A stretch of DNA of 64,000 nucleotides from assembly GCA_028023455.1 (NCBI GenBank), contig JAQFVV010000350.1, positions 498,001 through 562,000 on the forward strand, given 5' to 3'. Of the stretch, positions 15,125 to 27,138 are shown piece by piece. The DNA comes from Epiperipatus broadwayi. Its lineage: Eukaryota; Onychophora; Udeonychophora; Euonychophora; Peripatidae. The position numbers were made by a program, and so were the translations under genes. Each line of letters starts with the position of its first letter. Positions within the stretch are counted from its first letter, which is position 1. Under the pieces are notes generated by a model that made no database searches, was not told where the DNA came from, and saw nothing but the letters and a program-made list of their open reading frames with translations.

Positions 15125-15460
15125 CTTTCAATTATGTACTAATCCTCATCAGCTTTAAATGAATTTCAAATTTTAATGTTACATATATTTCCATAAGCTG
15201 TGTATGACTGTATTTGCAACTTGCCTATTAATAACATTATCTTTATATTTATCTATTAAAATTGCCTCTTTAATTTTCCTCTTTTTATGATTCCTTTCTT
15301 CCATTAATATTTTTATTTCATTAATATTAAATGTAAATCTATAATTACAAGTTTTTTCATGGTCAAAGAATACTGAAGCTGTATTAAATTGACTATTTAC
15401 ATTATTTTTAATACAATTATATAATAATTGATGCTCCTTTAATCTTTTTTCCACAGATCA
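15125..15460 (-). pseudogene. Penelope-like GIY-YIG endonuclease C-terminal fragment
   Basis: The 91-codon open frame at 15179-15454 begins EKRLKEH and continues through ASVFFDH and ILMEERNHKKRKIKEA to NVINRQ. This resembles the second half of the GIY-YIG domain of Penelope-like elements, in which an Arg-containing helix (RLKEH) is followed by a basic RKIKEA helix and an N-rich end. The start of the domain (the GIY and YIG strands) and all of the RT are absent. It faces opposite to the plus-strand Penelope remnant at 12535-13765 and differs from it in sequence, so it is probably a separate insertion. The match is from memory of the family and was not searched. Confidence 0.6.
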
Positions 15461-15570
15461 TCTCGATTCATCAATATCATATTTTTGTGTAAAACAGCTT
15501 CAGTATTCTTTGACCATGAAAAAACTTGTAATTATAGGTTTACATTTAATATTAATAAAATAAAAATATT
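15304..15570. repeat. Inverted partial duplication of the GIY-YIG fragment
   Basis: Arms of about 78 bp at 15304-15382 and 15494-15570 are near-identical inverted copies (acagcttcagtattctttga in the right arm). The left arm lies inside the GIY-YIG fragment, so part of the coding sequence is duplicated in reverse 112 bp away. Confidence 0.9.
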
Positions 15571-15574
15571 TCAT

Positions 15575-16331
15575 CAATTAACACTAGTATAAATTTACCA
15601 TGCTTTATTGAAAAGCGTAATAAATTTAAGTGTCAACAGAAAGTTTGAACAAATTGCAAGTCACTGTTTAAAATTTTAAAAGGAAACTTATAATTAATAT
15701 GTTTATGAACATTTTTATCTTAAAGAGCTCTCTTGAATAATGATAATGATTATTTTGAACAATAATATTTATGATGCCTTAAGTAAGATTTTTATATTAG
15801 TTAGAATACATCTACTAATGGATCTTCAAGCTTCATCAAATATCTACATGTTATTAACAATTTTGTTAGAATTGCTGCAAGTAAAAATTAAGAGGAAGAA
15901 AATATCTTTGTTTAACTATATTGTTTATTCCATGTAAAAAGAGTTTATTATTTAATTTATTAATATATATTTATTAATATTCCGTTTTAACAATAAGATT
16001 TTATTTTGGCTCTCTGAAGTTTTTTCAACCTATGTTTTTGCATACACTTATATGATAGCTCTGGGATTATTTACTTACATTATGTATGACTATTTTTAAT
16101 AAATGTTTAGATGAATAATTAATTACTCAGTAGCTATTAATTTGATTTATTAATTTAAAAAAACTTTATTTTATAGCATGTTTTAAAAGTTTAAATAATT
16201 TATTTATTATAAATGTTTATAATCATAGAACATATGTTTTTTAAAGACATGGCTATAATTTAAGAATTCTTGCATTATTAGGGTAAACATCCGTCATGAT
16301 ATATATGTGTATGTTTCGTTGTTACAGATAA
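15575..16331. other. AT-rich segment, nothing recognised
   Basis: No gene or repeat was recognised. The open frame near 15740-15937 has no family resemblance and is probably chance. Confidence 0.4.
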
Positions 16332-16541
16332 ATGTATTTAGAATATAATTTTTAACCAAATATTAGCTTATAAAAAAAACGAATTGTTACCATTATATTA
16401 AAGTTTTCTGAAGTCAGTTAATGAGTTAGTTGTTTTCATAAATATTTTATTTATGTATTTACTATGCTCTTATGCTTGCAATATTAAGACCAATATTTAG
16501 TTAATTTGAATTAATTTAAAAAATATACTAAATAATTTATG

Positions 16542-16979
16542 CCGGATTCGAACTCAGACTTTCACACGACCCACTACTCTCAATGCCATCTCATATTTCT
16601 GACCCACCTGATCACACACATGTTGAAAAGATAAATAATCACCAATATATGTATTTCATGCTAAACCAGCAATCATCAGTTGGTCTAGATTTCTATCCTC
16701 ACACACCCATATATAATCAGTGTTCAGCTTTATATTAAGATAGCCAATCTTCAAACTATCAACTCACAACTCTTCAGCTTTCCACTTCATTGAAAATCTG
16801 ATGGTGGAACGTTCAAAGCCCTTGTTAGTGCCAAGGTTATTTATCTTTTCAGCATGTGTGTGATCAGGTGGGTCAGCAATATGAGATGGCACTGAGAGTA
16901 GTGGGTCGTGTGAAAGTCTGAATTCGAATCCCGCATATATTACATATATAAAATGCAGGTTTAAGCCTGTACAATGTAT
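16542..16979 (+). mobile_element. tRNA-like foldback retroposon, 438 bp
   Basis: Inverted arms of about 100 bp (16543-16640 and 16833-16938) carry tRNA-like sequence. The right arm reads gagatggcactgagag ... gtgggtcgtgtgaaag ... attcgaatccc, which is close to a B box at its end. A ~190 bp unique loop separates the arms, and a short tail follows the right arm. A perfect 13 bp target duplication, taaataatttatg, lies at 16529-16541 and 16980-16992. The paralogous locus near 30915 has the site once and is uninterrupted, which confirms the insertion boundaries. A related short relic is at 36683-36790. Confidence 0.85.
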
Positions 16980-17470
16980 TAAATAATTTATGATAAAATT
17001 AATTTATACATTTAGCCAAATTTAAGTAAATTATCTGCTTTTAATAAGATGATTTGATTTAATGAACACTATTAATGTACATCTATATTTATGTCTATAT
17101 ATTATATTTTCATATACATATACGCATAATATATACCTTTTTGTTTATAGTAATTTCATTTTCTTTAGGAAAAAAAAGTAAATAATATATATTTTTTTGT
17201 AATTATTATCGATAATAAAATAATTCATTCTTTATATCAATAAACTGATTTTTATTTATTAAATATAGCTTCATATTTTTTTCATTTAGTTAAAATGATC
17301 ATTTACTTGTCATTCATTTGGACACACACATCTATAGTTTGAACTCTGAGATATATTCCATGTAGACCTTAATTGAAGTGCGGATATCAGGAAGTGGAGT
17401 ATTTTATTTATTTGTGACACTCAAATAAAATTCATAAACATATACATTAAATACACAAATACTTTAAAAA

Positions 17471-17569
17471 GTCAAGCGTTGATGGCATAGTGGTTAGCAT
17501 AGCTGCCTTCCAAACAGCTGTCACAGGTTCCCTTCTCGGTCAATGCATTTGGCATATGGGGAAAAAAAA
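17471..17569 (+). mobile_element. tRNA-Gly-like micro-SINE, copy b
   Basis: The copy closest to tRNA-Gly(UCC): gcgttgatggcatagtggt, then tagcatagctgccttccaa, then a decayed B box (aggttcccttctc). It starts gtcaag and ends catatgggg plus an A run. The target duplication actttaaaaa (17461-17470) versus actttaagaa (17570-17579) has one mismatch. The paralogous segment B lacks this element (near 31408-31425), which confirms the insertion. Confidence 0.87.
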
Positions 17570-17790
17570 ACTTTAAGAAGGAACATGTAATATTTATATA
17601 AAAGATTTATATACATTTAATGAATATTTACACGACATATAAGATCTATTTAAAATTTACTTTATATTATTATTTTTGCTAAATTTGAATTCATTGCAGA
17701 TATAATAAATATTTATTGACATTGATATAATTTGGATGCAATAAAATATACTCTTTGTCACTAGGTTGCATTGATATCTATGTTTGCCAT

Positions 17791-18235
17791 ATCCCTCTAC
17801 TCTTTTTTGTAATCTTTTTTATGCTTTTCTCATTACTATAGGTACATGTGACTTTGCAGTGCTTGCTCAATAAATTTAAAATGACATATTGTTGGAACCA
17901 ACTTGGGATTCAATAAATTTAGCTGTATATATTTATTATTTTTGTTTTGATAAATTGTGTGACCTAATAAATAATTTATTTGATGAGCTAAAATTGAATA
18001 TGATTTTTTATTATTAATGGACATAAAATGTAAAATGTTGTATCTTATATGTGATATTTAATTTTAATAATCTTTATTTATTTATAACAGATAACTTTTC
18101 TTAAAATACTTGTGGAGTCAGAAATGGATTTGGGACAAATAATAAGATAAATATAGTATTTGTTATAGTGATATTAGTTTATTTATAGACATAACTATTA
18201 ATTTATTTTAGCTTAGTAAAAGTAGCTTTGATGAG
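17791..18235. other. AT-rich segment, nothing recognised
   Basis: No feature is supported. If segments A and B were LTRs of one element, this is where a primer binding site would be expected; none was recognised. Confidence 0.35.
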
Positions 18236-18239
18236 ATAT

Positions 18240-19460
18240 TATGGCTAATGTTAGCAAAAATAGGATTTTACTGGATAGATCCAGAGACAATAACTTAAGA
18301 TTTGATGGTACAGGTCATAAATTGGAAGAATCACTAGATTGGAGAAACCATAAGCTAAATCTAAAACTAAATTAGAGGATTTTAGGTACACATTAAAAAA
18401 ATCCCAAGATAGATGTGAAAAATTTCAAAGTCAAATACTAATAAAAAACAAAACAATCCAAGCAAAGATGTTTAACTTTAAAAGTTTCAAGCATCTTATC
18501 CAAAAATTTCAAGATTTTAAACAGGAAATAGACATTAGCAAGACAATGAAGTAAAAATAGAAAATGTGAAGAATCTTAATTATGAAGTTATTACTCTTTA
18601 GTTACTGATATTTTAGTAAAGAATAAAAGAATATTTAGAGCAGCAGATTAGTAAAAATAGTAGTGACTATACATAGGTTGATTTTTTTAAACAGCAGTAA
18701 GGAACAAGTTGATTCAATGATGAAGTTTGTTTGAAAGAAAAATCTGCCATAAGTTTAGATAATAATGGTAGACATAAAGAATTATCACTGGAGATGAAAC
18801 TTCTGAAACCTAAATGCTTTTATAATCATAAAACCCATAGTCATGAGTATAGATATTTTGATTGTGACTATATGGATCTTGTTTGATTGCAAAATAGGAC
18901 AAGTTATTATATAGCTAAATGTTTAGAGCTAATGTATAAAGTAGAATGTCATAAATGAAATGTGAATACAATGTAATTTAATGGTTTAGATATAAGATTA
19001 GTAAATAGTTTTGAGGACTTGAATTTAGTGAGATAGGATTATGACTTTAAATCATCACTTTTATTTTATAATATAGAATGTAGGAGTAGTATGTTATATA
19101 TCTTTCAGGAGATTAATGGATTGTAAGATGTATTAGAAGTTATCTACTAATAAAATAGATAAAGGCATTAAATGTATAGCTTTATATAAAATAGCTATTT
19201 GTGAGTTAATTTTAATGGACAATTTTGCAAAAAATTTGAGTTTTAGAAAAGATATAACTATGCATGAAATTAATGTACTAAGAGAAATATCTTATAAACT
19301 TATTGCAATGAATAAAAATGAAAACTGAATAATTTTATATACCATATATCGAATATTTTAATACTTTAAAAATGTATTGTGATTGGAAAAGATCATTATA
19401 TAGAAAAATATGGTCAATGGAAAATACACAAAAATCAGCAAAATACAGTGAAGAAGTTTA
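18240..19460 (+). pseudogene. Decayed coding-like region, possible retroelement gag
   Basis: Base use here is less homopolymer-rich than its surroundings, and fragmentary frames follow one another on the plus strand. Examples are MANVSKNRILLDRSRDNN from 18241 and a Cys/His-bearing stretch near 18807-18960 that includes CFYNHKTHSHEY and IAKCLEL. The latter could be a decayed zinc-knuckle region. Stops are frequent. No RT or protease motif was found. A retroelement gag is the likeliest explanation, but the family is not identified. Confidence 0.3.
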
Positions 19461-19482
19461 GACAACACCATTATATAGATAA

Positions 19483-19558
19483 ATGCATTACCTGGGAAGC
19501 AAACCTGGGCCAACTGCTTGGAAAGCAGCTATGCTAATTACTAGACCCCCAATTCTTG
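19483..19558 (-). mobile_element. tRNA-Gly-like micro-SINE, copy c (76 bp)
   Basis: A 76 bp tRNA-like insertion exactly bounded by a perfect 18 bp target duplication, acaccattatatagataa, at 19465-19482 and 19559-19576. Read on the minus strand it starts caag, keeps tagcatagctgctttccaa and the B-box-like caggtttgcttcccagg, and stops at aatgcat without the catatg-A(n) trailer of its relatives. Confidence 0.88.
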
Positions 19559-19576
19559 ACACCATTATATAGATAA

Positions 19577-22500
19577 TTATGGGCAAGAAAGTGCTACTTA
19601 TCTAAGAAATAAGTTAATTATTTAGAAATTTTAGCTTTCTATAGTGTTAAGGATTTTTGTAGCTTCAGTTCTTCACAGTCTGATAATGAAAAATATATTT
19701 ATTATTTTTATGTAATCAAAATAATGGTGTAATAAAATATGTACATTTCTATGGGCTAATAGTAAATATGTTATTTAGTTATTTATGTATTACTCTAGCA
19801 GTGAGATTTTATATAAGTATTAGTCTGTCAGTTAACTTTCTAATTTTGCAATCTCATAAAATAATGTCTGCACAGGATATTCTGACAAATATAATCCATC
19901 AATTTTCATAAATGAGGAATGGCAATCTATAACTTTATTTACCGGAAATAAACAAACATGCATTTATGATTTTTTTTTTTTTTTGCAAGAAATGATGTTG
20001 CAAACAATTAAACTTTTAGCAATATACACCTATTCCAATAAAATACAAAAGCAAAAGATTGTTTCTCACAATCACTGAGCAGACTGAAGTTTTTTATATT
20101 CTGAAAAATGCAAATGAAAACATAGCTATGATTCATATGAAAAATATTCATATCTGGCAGCTTTCAAGTCATCAGTTTTGTAGCATTTGTATTTTTTTCA
20201 GGATAACATGTTATACACAAAAATTTTTTGTAAGACAGTTATTCCAGTGTATGATTGCTTTTTGAAAGCAGTGGATGACTGCATAATTTTTGGTAGGGGA
20301 AGTCCCCAAACTTAATCATATTTATTGGATAAAAAAGTTGTTCAAAACATTCACTCTATGAATTAAAAGTGAACAATAAATCATGTGTACACCTTGTTTT
20401 CACCAGAAGATTGATTAATCATCCCAACATTTTTTCATGACATCACAGTATATTTTAAATTATAAAATTAGCAGTGAAACTAACATTTTGATTATCAACA
20501 ATACCCTGATTAAAATACTAATATTCACTTAAAAAATTAATTAAATTCCTTTTAGAAGATTATAAATGTGTTTAATTCAGTCTATATTTACACATTTTTT
20601 TGCGCTAGCATTTTTATCACCTCCAGACTAATCCATAAGTACCCTAATTTATAGTAGTGAATATGAGCTATACTTTTCTTTGGTATAAAGAACAATATAT
20701 TTCTCTGATATTTAGAAATTGAATTTATTATCAAATACTGTCAAAGTTAAGGAAATATAATTACTGATTTATTTTGTAAATAAGTAGTTAGATTAAAATT
20801 TAAAAAATTAAATAAAAATGATTTTTATGTGTTTTTCATTTTATTGGTAGTTAATACTATTATAGAAATTATTTATATAATTAAAATCTTAATTGCTATA
20901 AAAGTTTTTATAATTCAAAGGTTCTGATACTCATTATTTTGTTGTGAATTAAAAGGTATATATTATTTTGTGTTTATATTACTAGAATGAAAATCTATAA
21001 ATGTGTTTATTAGATCATTTAGAGATAGATTTATTTAAGTTACATAGGTTTTTCTATTTAGATATGTAAATAACAAATTGGAAAGTATTTAGGATTTATT
21101 TATTTACATTTTAAAAAGGAAATATTTCAGTAGATGATAGTTCTTTATTTTCTTTCCAAAACTCTTTCATAGAATAAGAAAATGGTGAAAATAAATACTA
21201 TTTTTTTTTCAAGAAGGGAGAACATATTGTAGCTATAAATTAACAGACTGTATTAAAATATATAAAAAATATTTCATTTGTAAAATATTGTGAACTTGTG
21301 CTATTGCACATTGTCTTCATTGAGTACTTTAGCTTAATTAATAAAATACAGTTCACCTTTTCTTCAACTTTGGTTATTAAAATCACATGAATTTAAAAAA
21401 AAGAATGTAGAACATAGTTACATAATTTTGCTAATTAGTTCCTTTTTTAATTAACATTTTCTCACATAGGAGTCATTATTTTATGGGTATAGATTAATTG
21501 ATGAGATCTGTCAAGAGAAATATAAAAGATGGATATTGTTAGTATACAAGAGGACTTCTGTTTCTTCATCTCCTGACTGGTCACTACCATATTCTCATCT
21601 TTAAATAATTAATAATTTTCTTTATTTTTTATTATTATTTAAGTGTTAATTTATTAGTCTTATATTTTTTTTGACCTGAAATGAATTGTTAGACAACTTT
21701 ATAAGGTATTCTTGTTTTTATTGCTGAATTCAATTTTAACTATTTTTCTATTAATATCATGCTTCAAAAAAATAATCAGCTTATAATGACTCAATTTTAT
21801 CAATTATGCTTTGAAGTAAATTATGAAAGGAACTGGGTGATATTTTCTTTTATATTAATTTATAAAACCATGCTGGACATTGCACTATTTTACTTCTTTC
21901 TAATCATTAAAAAAAAGAAATTAAAGTTTCAAAAAAAAACTGTTGAAAAATTTGATTTGAAGATAAACAGCTATATTAATTATTATTACCTGTTATTAAT
22001 GTTAAAATGCTAAATTTACATTAACTTCAATAAATATTTTAAAATACTTACTCAATATAAAACTTGCAAGTAACAAATAACCTGACATCTTTGATACAGG
22101 AGAACTTTTAAATATGCTTTGCTTTCTCTGTGTTTTGCTAAGAAAAGGAAAATACTTAGGAAAAAATAGAGCTAAAGAAATTAAAAAAAAAGAAGCTTTA
22201 TAGAGGAAATATAGTTTGCAGATATAACAACAATAGACATTTAATAAATGCATTCTGTTGAATTGTGAACTGTCAAATTTAAGTGTAATTTAAAAAAATA
22301 CTGAAAATGATATCTTTAAGTGAATTTAAAAAAAATTAAGATTTGCTTTTAAAGTGCATGTTTCTTTTAAAAGGAAAAGGAAAAAAAAAACTGCTTATGT
22401 CCAATGGAATTGCAGACATACAAAACTCAATGGATAACTTGCTTAATTATTATTATGTGCTAATAAATGAAAATTTTCAAACAAGCTAGCTTATATTTCA

Positions 22501-24404
22501 CCAATTCTTTTAAATAGATCCAAACTTTTACTTATTTAGAATAAGTCTTTTGATAAAGTTTTATTTATTGCTTACTTATGGAAAGTCATATTTGCTATTA
22601 TTTTTTATGGAAAAAAAATATATTTGATTAATGCAGATGCTCATTTTATGGATAATTCACTGAGGAAGGACATCACACTCTTGACAGACTGCTCACTACA
22701 GAAAGGAGTTCTACTAAAGAACTAAGATGTTTAAATAAAATATATACATATTTTTTTATTTTTATATGTCAAGGTATTTTTATTATTATATTATTTTTTA
22801 ATGGGTTTATAATAGAATGTATAGGTATTCTTACAACCTTCAAGGTAAAATTTATATACTATATGCATTTGTTTAAAGTAAATTTTATAATGCCATTTAT
22901 TCAAGTAGAGTTATTTATCTCATATATTTTTTTAATAGTGTTTAGGAGTGTTTCACTTATAGATAAACAGCCAATGTATGTTTATCAGAATTTCAATATT
23001 TTTATAATTATTATGATATACTAATTTATGGTTAAATTTTAATATAACTGAATGTTTAATTGTCATATATTTATTAATATTTACTTTGCTATTATGTCCA
23101 CTTTATCTTTATGAATTTTTATTCTGTTCATTGCTGTGTGTATCCCTTATTTAATGCAGAAATTTTATTGTGCTATATTAAATATTTTACAATTGCTTGA
23201 CTGACAGTAAACTTGTTGGTTTCAGACATTGCTAAATGTATGTAATTTTTAGTGGAAATATTAAGCTATCTAGTTTGTAAGTGAAGTGTTATCTTGCCAT
23301 CATTTAGTCTAGGATTTATCCCTCCAAGCATTACACTTTATTAGAATTGCTTTGCTTATTATGATTTGGAGGATGGAATGCTCTCTCCCTATTGCTCACA
23401 TTTAGTATTCCATGAGAGAACAGTATTTATATTCTAAGATTACTTTCATATGTTGCTAATTTGCTTAGGGGCAAAAACAAAATTTTCTCTTTTAAGTAAT
23501 TGACTATTGAAAGTAACCTGTAAAGACAACTTATTTTCATCAGAAATATTACTACTTCATTCAATAGCAGAAATAAAATCAAAAACTAAAATTATATTAG
23601 TAAAAGGAACAAAACCAGGATCTTTACCTAAAATATCCAAATCAGATAAATACAGAACATAATTAGACAAATGTAAAACAGAAGAAAATCAGGCCTTTAT
23701 TAAAATGCATTAAATTATACTCTTTTTGTTTAACAAAACTTTTTTCCTAGACTTATAAATCAATCAATTGAATTTTTTAAAATATTTATTATAAAAAAGT
23801 AATTTTACATTTGCTTCTAAACCACTTTAAGAAAGAATTCAAAATTGAATAATTAAAATTACTCTAAACCTCTTCTAATCATTTTAAAACTATCAATTAC
23901 ATTAGATAAACTACCAATAATATGCATTTAAAATGTTTTAAAATACATTTTTTAAAGCTTAAAAAAAAACTCACAATTAGAAAATAACACCATTTTTTAT
24001 CCAATCTAATATTACATGGATTAGAAAAAACACTACCTGAGCCTTTAAAGACTATTTTATTAGTCATATTAAGTAATTTTTTAATTTCTAAAATCTTTAC
24101 ACCAATCTCCCACATACTGAAAATAAATAAATAATAAAATAATAATACAAATATAAACAATTAATAATACAAATAAAAATTATTAAATAATATAAAATAC
24201 AATTACAAAATAAAATAATAAATAAAACAAACATAAAAAATAGGAAATTCACAAAACCATATAACACTAATTAAAAATATTAAATATTAAACCTAAATAA
24301 AAAATTCAAAACTGTCTAACACTATACTTGTAATAAATAAAATACAAAACCATAAAATAATACAATATTAGATAAAATTCCAAATTTTACCAAAATCCTT
24401 ACAC
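19577..24404. other. Long AT-rich stretch, no gene recognised
   Basis: About 4.8 kb with no recognisable coding sequence, RNA gene or clear transposon boundary. Short open frames (for example near 20059, 21759, 22002 and 23897) have low-complexity or meaningless translations. The part at 23700-24400 is especially poor in G and C. Undetected old repeats are likely. Confidence 0.45.
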
Positions 24405-24713
24405 CAGAGGTCCCCAACTTTATGCCCACAGGTACCATGCTGCCCATAGACCATTTTTCGTGTGCCCATCGCTATCCGAACACTATAAAAAATTATTTAT
24501 CTGATACAAATACATTTGACTTTTATGATTTTTTTATAAATTATTGTATTATATTGTAATCAAATTGTAGGGCATACTATACTTTTACAGCATAAAAAAG
24601 TCTATTATTAACAATATCCAACTATAAATTTACATTGAAAAAATAAATGGTGCCCACCACCTGGCCGGTATTATAGAATGTGCTCTTAAGTGCAAAAAGG
24701 TTAGGGACCATTG
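24405..24713. mobile_element. hAT-like MITE, family 1, copy 1
   Basis: The terminal inverted repeats begin cagaggtccccaac and end gttagggaccattg. Flanking 8 bp sequences, ccttacac (24397-24404) and tcttacat (24714-24721), agree at 6 of 8 positions and fit an aged hAT target duplication. Subterminal blocks (cgctatccgaacac; ggtgcccaccacctggcc; gtgctcttaagtgcaaaaag) are shared with copy 2 at 49359-49728. There is no transposase. Confidence 0.88.
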
Positions 24714-24721
24714 TCTTACAT

Positions 24722-25549
24722 GGTTATGGTTTCATCTAATAAACAAATAGATCTTCTCAAATCAAAATCAAACAAACAAAACTTCCCGTAATTCATTTCA
24801 AAAACCAATTTTCCTTTTTATCAAAAGATGTCTTCATAAGACTGATAGCCTCAGATTCAAGAAGTTTTATCATTAAAGTTTCCTTTACTCTTCCCTTAAA
24901 TCCATTCTTTTCATAAAAAATAACCATTGCATTATTTAATTAAGATTTGAAAATATTTTCTTTAGTATGATAATGATCACTACATAGCCACTATTTTTAA
25001 TTGCAGGCTGGATCACATAGAACATACATTTTGATGAAATGGACATGGAATAAGTATGCATACCTATCAATATTGCATATAAAAATGTTAACATATTATT
25101 TAAACAATTAACAATAGTTTATTCACAAAATATTATAATTGTCAAGTTCTTTTTCCTAAAGATGATTATATTATAACTGTATCAAGTATTTATGACATTT
25201 TTTTAATTGGTTATTGGTTTAAAGAGCCATTTCTCTCCTATGTTTTAACTTTTAGTTTATACACACAGTGGGAAAATAATAATAGTTATTTGTAAAGTGT
25301 CTAACATTAAGTGTCCACCATTTATTTTGATTAATTTTTAAACATTAATCTTTCGTTTATGTCTTATATTATAACTTAGTTTGATGATTGAGCACATTTT
25401 CCATAGAGTATTCCCTTGCTTCTACATCTTTGATATAATTCTACATATGATTAAGCTTCACAAATGCAATATATTTATATTATCATACTCATAGCACAAT
25501 TTTCATACACACATATATATATAATATGAAATAATTTTAGTTAATATAC
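24722..25549. other. AT-rich segment, nothing recognised
   Basis: No gene, RNA or repeat boundary could be supported. Confidence 0.4.
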
Positions 25550-26580
25550 TGAACCGGGTCCATTTGGATAGAATCTGTTTAATTGGGTTTTAACCTCTTT
25601 AACATAATTTTAAATTTTGTTTTCAACATTATGTGAACAGATCAGCCCTTCAAGCAGAGGGGAAAATACTATCAATAGCAGAGCTATCAACAATACCCAT
25701 GGTCAGACCAAACTATGCAAAGCATAACACGATCACATTTCCAGATCATGGCCCACCTCGAGTGCTAGATTCAGATCCCTACCATCCAAAGCATTTTATT
25801 TGTTTAGAGGTAAACCTCAGGCACCATCTAATTACACAAAGTAATTAGCATCCCTGGATGATAGGTCCACAATCCAGCAATATTCCACAACTAGCTCACA
25901 CTCTGTCTCAGAGTCCAGCATATTTACTTAACACATAAGTAACTTATACAATAATTGACTGGTGACACTGAGAGAAAAAGAATATAGACAAAATAACAAT
26001 TAAGGCAAACATTAATATTTAATTAAACACACACATATCTAGTATAATACAATAATGTTGAAATTTACATATAAAATTATATAAGTAATTACTCAGGCTA
26101 AATTATGATAGTCCTTCATTAATTAAAGCTCATTCATTTAAATATAAAGTATCTATAGACAATGATAAAGTATCTTCACCTAGGTTTTCATTTGTGTGTA
26201 TTTTCCAAACTGGTTGGCTTTCTGGTTCTCCATTTATGGCTTTATGGCTTGTTTCCATTTTGTGACTCAGCAATGGGAGAGAGAGAGAATAGTGGTGGCA
26301 TTTATTTTATGATTATGACACCAGTTTTCAGCATTTGTTCCAGGTGGAATAGTTAGAATTGTGGAGATTTGGGCCATGATGCCCTGTCAGACACATCCAT
26401 GGCTTATGCGGCTTCTTCATTAATGTTGACTGCAGCAATAATTGACTGGCTTACTACTGCATTCCAATTATCTGGCTCTCTGGTTGTTTGGATTCTGCAT
26501 TTTGTCCGAACTGATGAATGATCTAGCAAATTGCAGCCCTGACTGAATATCACAAACTAGACTATATCACAAACCACACT
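25550..26580. other. Composition-shifted segment of unknown nature
   Basis: Two sub-blocks, about 25640-25930 and 26160-26560, are visibly richer in G and C than their surroundings and less homopolymeric. This suggests a younger insertion or old exon-like sequence. The small open frames (25633-25848 and 26162-26356) have no recognisable motif. No terminal repeats were found. An LTR or an unknown repeat is possible. Confidence 0.3.
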
Positions 26581-26951
26581 AAAGAACAATAAAGAGAGTG
26601 GCTTTATATTCTTTTTTCTCTCCTATTTTTTCAATCTCTTATCGTTATTTTTTAATTTAGATCTTAACTTGAAATGTCTTTTAATTAATTTTCCATTTCA
26701 GGTTTTCTTAATCCCTTGCTCAGATTCATCTAAACATTCTCGATAAGATAGTTTACAGTTTTTTTAATTACAAAAAAATTTTTATAGACTAATTTTATTC
26801 TAAATTTTACATATTTATTTAGTTTTTACTTTATAAAAGCTCTTTTCTTTAAAAAAAAGAGAGAGAAAAAAATTAACCTTTCTTTAGTTCTATCATATAC
26901 ATTTCTTCCATTTCCTACTAAGAAGTTTTATTCTAAGAGAAAACTGTGACA

Positions 26952-27138
<187 letters not shown>

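Larger units (their letters stand above)
16332..17790 (+). repeat. Paralogous segment A (partner of 30052-31641)
   Basis: Alignable by eye with 30052-31641 along its whole length. Shared blocks include tttagaatat near the left end, the ttaagac ... atatttagtta block, aattaatttatacattta, ataaaataattcatt, atgtaatatttatataaaag and ggatgcaa ... tttgccat at the right end. Copy A carries two insertions missing from B (16542-16979 and 17471-17569). Copy B carries a Penelope fragment missing from A. It is either an old segmental duplication or two copies of an unrecognised long repeat such as a pair of LTRs. Confidence 0.8.

Noticed and set aside
17471-17569. Functional tRNA-Gly gene
   Set aside because: B box and acceptor stem are decayed, it has an A tail and target duplication, and the paralogous locus lacks it.
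20059-24160. Several 60-90 codon open frames in AT-rich DNA
   Set aside because: Low-complexity, motif-free translations without compositional support.
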